Both the position numbers and the translations under genes were made by a program. Of a DNA stretch of 42,432 bases, positions 38,734 to 42,432 are shown piece by piece. The stretch's first letter is position 1. The number at the start of each line of letters is the position of its first letter. The stretch lies in assembly GCA_005883355.1 (NCBI GenBank), contig VAXG01000092.1, forward strand, positions 1 to 42,432, read 5' to 3'. The stretch comes from Actinomycetota bacterium. Its GTDB lineage: Bacteria > Actinomycetota > Thermoleophilia > Gaiellales > Gaiellaceae. The notes beneath the pieces were generated by a model, which saw only the letters and a list, made by a program, of their open reading frames with translations, did not search any database and was not told where the DNA came from.

Positions 38734-39819
38734 CGCAGTGGAAAGCAGCCGGCGCTCCTCTCTGCGGCGGTAGGCCCGGGAGCCGAAGATCCAGGCCACG
38801 GCCAGGACGATCAGGGGGCTGAGTACGATCAGCGCAAACAGCGCCACGGCCCCGGCGCCGGCCAGGAACGAGCCCGCGTCCCGCGCGGCGCGCTCGATCC
38901 GGCTCATGCCGCCTTTCTTCGCCCCCGCGGCCTGCTGCGACGTGAGCGTCAGCGAGATCCGCGACAGGCTCGCCTCACGCAGGGTCGCCTTGTTCGAACC
39001 GGTGACGCCAGCGAGCTCCTGCTTCGCAGCATCACGCTGCAACTCGAGCCGGAGCCGCACGTCCGCCGGCAGCGACGAGCTCTTCAGCGTCTCGCCGATC
39101 CGCACGATCAGCACCTTCAGCTGGACGATGCGGCGACGCTGCGATTGCACGATCTGATCGAGATCCCTGATCGAAAGGTGCTGCGCGGTCACCGTGCCGA
39201 GCTTGGCGAGCTGGAAGTACGCGTCCTCGACGCGGGCAACCGGAATGCGCAGCACGAGATCGGACTGGCCGCTGCCGCCGTTGGTCGACTCGTCGACCGA
39301 GGCGACATAGCCTCCGAACGAGCGCGCGAGCTGTGTGGCCTGGGCCGTTCGGTCGTGCAGCGCATCGACGTTCTTGACGCGCACGGTCAGCGAGGCCTCG
39401 TAATCCTGATAGCGCCCGGGCGTCGGGGTCGGGAGCGGGGAGACCAAGGCGTCCGACGGACTCGTCGCCGCACCGAATACCGGAGTAGTCGCGGTTCCGC
39501 TGTTGCCGGGTGCACTGCGGTGGGCACCCGCGCCGAGCTTTTGTAACGCAGCGGTGGGATGCGAGCCGGGACCGGAATTGAGCACGCCGTGAATGACGGC
39601 TGCGCTGACGAGCGCGAGAACGCAAGCCGGCGCAAGGACGAGCAGCGAGCGCCGCCACGAGAACATGAGCAGCAGATCCTCCAGCGTCCGCGGCCGTGCA
39701 GGCTCACCGAGCGCGCGCATACGCTCACGCACGTGCTGCGGCGCAGCAGTCGGAAGCGCCCGCAGGTCTCGCACGAGCTCTTCGAACTCGCGCTCGAAAT
39801 CGATGTCAGTCGCGGGCAT
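38731..39819 (-). CDS. DUF4349 protein, likely anti-sigma partner of the ECF factor
   Basis: A 362-aa protein. The N-terminal 50 residues are cytosolic and charged (DFEREFEELVRDLRALPTAA), as in anti-sigma factors, followed by a helix at about 57-78. The external DUF4349 domain (about 137-305: YEASLTVRVKNVDALHDRTA; SFGGYVASVDES; QSDLVLRIPVARVEDAYFQL; LDQIVQSQRRRIVQLKVLI) contains a coiled-coil pair and ends in a second helix at about 325-350. The start overlaps the sigma-factor gene by 14 bp. It has no zinc-binding HxxxCxxC motif. An envelope sensor that holds the sigma factor is the natural inference. Confidence 0.87.
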   Translation of the reverse strand: MPATDIDFEREFEELVRDLRALPTAAPQHVRERMRALGEPARPRTLEDLLLMFSWRRSLLVLAPACVLALVSAAVIHGVLNSGPGSHPTAALQKLGAGAHRSAPGNSGTATTPVFGAATSPSDALVSPLPTPTPGRYQDYEASLTVRVKNVDALHDRTAQATQLARSFGGYVASVDESTNGGSGQSDLVLRIPVARVEDAYFQLAKLGTVTAQHLSIRDLDQIVQSQRRRIVQLKVLIVRIGETLKSSSLPADVRLRLELQRDAAKQELAGVTGSNKATLREASLSRISLTLTSQQAAGAKKGGMSRIERAARDAGSFLAGAGAVALFALIVLSPLIVLAVAWIFGSRAYRRREERRLLSTA

Positions 39820-40336
39820 CGCGCATCATCTCCTCGAGTCGTTTCAGGGCCCGGCTCAGCCGTGTCGAGCAGGCGGTGGTGCTGATTCCGAGCACCCGCG
39901 CCACAGTCGGCCCGTCGAGCTCGAGCAGGACACGCAGCGCAACGACCTCACGTTCGGCCGCGGACAGCCGGGCCAGCGCTGCCTCCAAATCGCCGGTGCC
40001 GATTGCAGGCTCCTCCGTCTCCGGCACATCGCGCGCGTAACGCTCTTCCCGGCGGCGGCGGCGTTCTTCGGAACGAAAGTGATCGAGTGCCGTCGTGCGC
40101 GCGATGCTGCAGAGCCAAGCGCGGGGAGTCCCTCTTCGCGGATCGAAGCGCCGCCAGACGTGGAACGCCTTCTCGAAGGTCTCCCCCGTCAGGTCTTCCG
40201 CCACCGTCCGGTTACCGGTGAGAAAGAGGAGATAGCGGTGGACCGCATCGAGCTCGGATTCGGCGACCGCAGAGAAGGTCGGACGGTCGACCCGCAGGGC
40301 GGGCCACGAGGTCGTCACCGCGTTCACGGCCTTCAT
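39806..40336 (-). CDS. ECF-type RNA polymerase sigma-70 factor
   Basis: A 176-aa sigma factor that redirects RNA polymerase. Region 2 is ESELDAVHRYLLFLTGNRTV, then AEDLTGETFEKAFHVWRRFD, with the RAWLCSIARTTALDHFRSE end. Region 4 is LEAALARLSAAEREVVALRV, then GPTVARVLGISTTACSTRLSRALKRLEE. ATG 40336 is preferred; an in-frame extension to 40480 lacks domain content. The gene overlaps its DUF4349 partner, as sigma/anti-sigma pairs commonly do. Target promoters are unknown. Confidence 0.92.
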   Translation of the reverse strand: MKAVNAVTTSWPALRVDRPTFSAVAESELDAVHRYLLFLTGNRTVAEDLTGETFEKAFHVWRRFDPRRGTPRAWLCSIARTTALDHFRSEERRRRREERYARDVPETEEPAIGTGDLEAALARLSAAEREVVALRVLLELDGPTVARVLGISTTACSTRLSRALKRLEEMMRDARD

Positions 40337-40382
40337 ACGCCCCCGCGAGGCCGGATAGTCACACCCGGAGTCTGCACCTCTG

Positions 40383-40727
40383 CTAGCAAGGACCGGCCGC
40401 GGGCGTCCCGCCCGGACCGGTGAAGTGCTGCACACTGGTGCCGATCCCGGCCTGCAGGCAATACGAGGCGGCATCTGCACGAACGACCGTCACGCCGAAT
40501 GCCGGCGGGAGCACAGCGCCTGCGTACGTCGCCTGCTCGGACTTGTAGGCCTCGAGCTCCGTCGCCGCGCCCGTGAAGTTGAGCCCGCCGACCGCTGCAG
40601 TGGCCTGGGCCTCTGCAACCTTGGTGCTCTTCGCAGTCGGCCCGCTCTTGTTCATGCTGAGCATCATCAGAACGCCGACGATCGCGAGAGAACAAACCAT
40701 CGCGACAAGACCCAATGTACGACCCAT
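40383..40727 (-). CDS. Small single-pass exported protein, pseudopilin-like tail
   Basis: A 114-aa protein. One N-terminal hydrophobic helix (about 5-23, LGLVAMVCSLAIVGVLMML) is followed by an external domain with a helix (NFTGAATELEAYKSEQATYA) and a cysteine pair (SYCLQAG; AAGPC at the very end). The pattern A..LEAYKSEQ.TYAG...FGV.VV.A...YC.Q resembles the globular head of small pseudopilins, but the Gly-x-x-x-x-Glu prepilin site is missing. It lies 46 bp upstream of the ECF sigma gene on the same strand. Function unknown. Confidence 0.7.
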   Translation of the reverse strand: MGRTLGLVAMVCSLAIVGVLMMLSMNKSGPTAKSTKVAEAQATAAVGGLNFTGAATELEAYKSEQATYAGAVLPPAFGVTVVRADAASYCLQAGIGTSVQHFTGPGGTPAAGPC

Positions 40728-40802
40728 GACCCGAGGTATCGGGAGGGTTCGCCGTTCGCTTGAGTGAGACGCCGGACGTGCCCTGCGCGCCCGGCGCTCA
40801 GA

Positions 40803-40997
40803 TCACTCTTCGGCCCAGCTTGCTTCGGCCCAACTGGCAAAGTCGAACGCCAGCACAGGAGCCGGAACAGCCACGCTGACCAAAGGCTGTGGCTTCGCCG
40901 AAGCAGCCGCCGCAGTCGATGGGCTCCCCGCGATCGCCGCGACGACCATCAGGACGATGATCGCCGACCCACGCTTTCCAGTCTTCTTTCTCGCCAT
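40803..40997 (-). CDS. Very small exported protein
   Basis: A 64-aa protein from ATG 40997. Basic N-terminus MARKKTGKRG, hydrophobic core SAIIVLMVVAAIAG, probable cleavage after STAAAA, and a mature part of about 34 residues ending in a short repeat (FASWAEASWAEE). GAGAGG precedes the ATG by about 8 nt. An in-frame extension back to 41144 was rejected. It could be a peptide with a role outside the cell; nothing further can be read. Confidence 0.55.
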   Translation of the reverse strand: MARKKTGKRGSAIIVLMVVAAIAGSPSTAAAASAKPQPLVSVAVPAPVLAFDFASWAEASWAEE

Positions 40998-41240
40998 CTC
41001 CCTATCCCTCTCGCCGCAGAATTTCTCCACTCCCAGTTGCAGTGAAGTACGCCCTTCGAGAGCACTCTGCGCTGGCCGAAGACCCGTTGCGTCCCCCTTC
41101 AGGGGGAGGGAACGTCGCGATTCACTCGATCGGGGGATCAGCAAACCGCGTCACGTCCTCAAACGAGGATCAACGTCTGTCGTGCGCAAGAAAGCGACGG
41201 TCTCGGCATCTCAGAGGGGAAGCAACACCTTCCATGGCAG
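40998..41240. other. Gene-free stretch with small hairpins ahead of a strong terminator
   Basis: The whole gap 40998-41371 has no convincing gene. It holds a perfect CCCCC-TTCA-GGGGG hairpin (41093-41106) and TCCTC-AAAC-GAGGA (41156-41169). A strong plus-strand terminator follows. I looked for TPP, cobalamin, SAM, glycine, c-di-GMP and c-di-AMP aptamer cores and for SRP RNA motifs and found none I could defend. It may be a leader or a small RNA. Confidence 0.4.
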
Positions 41241-41281
41241 AGCCCCGGTGACAGGCCGCAAGTCACCGGGGCTTCTTTTTT
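41241..41281 (+). terminator. Strong intrinsic terminator upstream of the DoxX gene
   Basis: AGCCCCGGTGAC pairs perfectly with GTCACCGGGGCT around AGGCCGCAA and is followed by TTCTTTTTT. It points in the plus direction and ends about 90 bp before the DoxX start, with no plus-strand gene upstream to terminate. Confidence 0.9.
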
Positions 41282-41371
41282 GGACAGAATCAGCGGCTGA
41301 GCCGCGCACTCAGCCCGGAATAGTTCATCTCTGCGCCTCGTTTACGAGACCCGTCGAGAGAGGAGGCAGTG

Positions 41372-41890
41372 ATGTCTTACGGGATTCTGTTGCTGCGGCT
41401 CGTGGTCGGCATCGCGTTCGTCGGACATGGAACGCAGAAGCTCTTCGGCTGGTTCGGAGGCTACGGACCAAAGGGAACCGGCGGGTTCTTCGCCTCGAAG
41501 GGCTACCGCGCCCCGGTACTGATGGCCGTCGCGGCCGGACTGTCCGAAGCGGGAGGAGGCACGCTCCTTGCACTCGGGTTTCTGACGCCGCTGGCCGGCG
41601 CACTGCTCGCGACCGTGATGATCAACGCCATCGCCTCGGTGACGTTCAAGAAGGCTTTCATGCTCGGCTCGGAGCTCGAGATCGCCTACCTGACGATCGC
41701 CGTGTCGCTCGCGGCAATCGGACCCGGGCGGATCTCGATCGACCGCGCGATCGGGTGGGATGACAACATCTCCGGCGTCTGGTGGGGCGTCGGCGCACTC
41801 GGTGCGGCGCTGGTCGTCTCGTTCCTGACGCTGACGCTGGGGCGCACCCGGCCCGCAGGAGAACAGGAGCCCGCGGCGCAGACGAGCTAG
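41372..41890 (+). CDS. DoxX-family membrane protein
   Basis: A 172-aa protein with four helices (about 4-22, 48-68, 74-95 and 128-153). Typical features are LLLRLVVGIAFVGHGTQKLF, followed by GWFGG, FFASKGYRAPVLMAVAAGLS and the GLSEAGGGTLLALGFLTPLA helix. DoxX proteins are linked to redox and thiol balance in some actinobacteria; the exact reaction is unknown. ATG 41372 follows GAGAGGAGG at 6 nt; GTG 41369 is also in frame. Its stop interlocks with that of the TetR gene (ctag, 41887-41890). Confidence 0.9.
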   Translation: MSYGILLLRLVVGIAFVGHGTQKLFGWFGGYGPKGTGGFFASKGYRAPVLMAVAAGLSEAGGGTLLALGFLTPLAGALLATVMINAIASVTFKKAFMLGSELEIAYLTIAVSLAAIGPGRISIDRAIGWDDNISGVWWGVGALGAALVVSFLTLTLGRTRPAGEQEPAAQTS

Positions 41891-42432
41891 CTGGTCGCGT
41901 CCCGCGCCCTCCCGAGGCCCTCGAGGATCAGATCGAGGCCGGACTCGAACTCGCCCTGATCGTCGTGCATGGACCCGTTGAGGTGCTGCTGGGCGTGCTC
42001 GAGGAAGTACGGGAATTCGTCGACGGGGAGCTCCTGGAGGAAGGTCGCCGCGTTTTGGAGCTCTTCCGGGTCGACCGCATGACCCACCTCCCAGAGGGTG
42101 AATCCGAGGATGTGGCTGTCCAGCGCGTGATACGCGTGGTAGGCGGTCTCGGCCGAGAAACCCGCTTCGCGAAGTCGGGCGAGGATCCACTCGATGTATC
42201 GCATCCGCGCGGGGCGAAAACGGGACATGATCAGGGTGCACGCCCAGGGGTGGCGCAGCAGAGCTTCGTGGGCGGAGATCGCGGTCCGGCGGATGGCAAC
42301 CGACCAGTCGTCTCCGGCGGAGGGCAGCTCGAACTCGCTCAGCACGAGATCGACGATGCCGTCGAGCATGTCGTCTTTGTTCGCTACGTGGTTGTAGAGG
42401 GACATGGCCTCGACGCCGAGCGCGCGGCCGAG
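41887..42432 (-). CDS. TetR-family transcriptional regulator (5' end cut by window edge)
   Basis: Reads to the window edge at 42432. The visible N-terminal piece LGRALGVEAMSLYNHVANKDD is the recognition helix of a TetR DNA-binding domain; the first part of the domain lies outside. The C-terminal ligand-binding and dimerisation domain follows (SAHEALLRHPWACTLIMSRF; YHAYHALDSHILGFTLWEVG; FEFGLDLILEGL-like end) and resembles the TetR_C group of drug-responsive repressors. Convergent with the DoxX gene. Its targets cannot be seen from here. Confidence 0.9.
   Translation of the reverse strand, partial: LGRALGVEAMSLYNHVANKDDMLDGIVDLVLSEFELPSAGDDWSVAIRRTAISAHEALLRHPWACTLIMSRFRPARMRYIEWILARLREAGFSAETAYHAYHALDSHILGFTLWEVGHAVDPEELQNAATFLQELPVDEFPYFLEHAQQHLNGSMHDDQGEFESGLDLILEGLGRARDATS

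Noticed and set aside
40998-41281. A named riboswitch or SRP RNA upstream of doxX
   Set aside because: I found fragments such as GTGAATC and GGGGAAGC on one strand or the other, but none of the full conserved cores needed to call a class.

Overview
The window reads as a GC-rich actinobacterial chromosome segment. My best guess is class Thermoleophilia (Gaiellales/Solirubrobacterales-like). That placement is inferred from gene content and from frequent GTG/TTG starts: HtpX with a PspAB-type partner, a cyclase/NB-ARC/TPR regulator, a ribbon-helix-helix/DUF4097 pair, a LigD split into two genes, and an ECF sigma factor with a DUF4349 partner. There is no marker gene for a firm placement. There is no prophage, integrase, transposase or CRISPR array. 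Genes are tightly packed, with many ATGA/GTGA/TGATG overlaps.

Layout. 1-3636: a NarL/LuxR two-component cluster (a response regulator cut by the window edge, its membrane histidine kinase, a second regulator with a degenerate receiver, and a third regulator on the other strand). 3633-7672 (minus): a five-gene operon of a ribbon-helix-helix regulator, a 57-aa protein, a DUF4097 protein and two MFS exporters, headed by a GTCA-rich operator candidate. 7792-8524: a VapBC toxin-antitoxin module with paired GTATAC sites. 8649-10140 (minus): PspAB and HtpX, membrane quality control. 10156-14089 (plus): a polytopic membrane protein in frame with a lipoprotein cytochrome c, a Cof-type HAD phosphatase that appears to start at CTG, and serS. 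14191-15934: a small membrane protein and a hyaluronan-synthase-like glycosyltransferase. 15956-16044: tRNA-Ser(UGA). 16103-20655: a cyclase/NB-ARC/TPR regulator followed by three small secreted proteins, two of which share a near-identical 5' cassette.

20740-28788: an HD-GYP response regulator, a membrane-anchored DnaJ, a Ser/Thr/Pro-rich surface protein, a Ca2+/H+ antiporter, a flavin reductase, a HAD phosphatase, a DUF4234 protein, an O-methyltransferase, FabF and a thioredoxin-like protein. 28846-31527: a ferritin-like fusion protein and a LigD-type ligase and polymerase placed tail to tail. 31549-34324: a polar amino-acid ABC importer and a lone GroES. 34450-35466: an FMN-dependent 2-hydroxy-acid oxidase. 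35488-38112: tRNA-Ser(GGA), tRNA-Ser(GCU), a tRNA-Ser fragment, a frameshifted membrane protein, a PRC-barrel-like protein and tRNA-Ser(CGA). 38137-40997: a membrane-anchored cupredoxin, a DUF4349 protein overlapping an ECF sigma factor, and two small exported proteins. 41241-42432: a strong terminator, a DoxX protein and an edge-truncated TetR regulator.

Several features recur. The window carries serS and all four bacterial serine-tRNA anticodon classes. Many genes without a Shine-Dalgarno sequence have a TANNNT box 6-8 nt before the start codon, which suggests leaderless mRNAs. Three convergent gene pairs interlock their stop codons in 4 nt. The most unusual items are the shared-5'-cassette secreted proteins (19.3-20.7 kb), the membrane protein/cytochrome c reading frame (10.2-12.0 kb), and the tRNA-Ser remnants near 19.2 and 35.8 kb. 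Nothing here is clearly a new defence or biosynthetic system.
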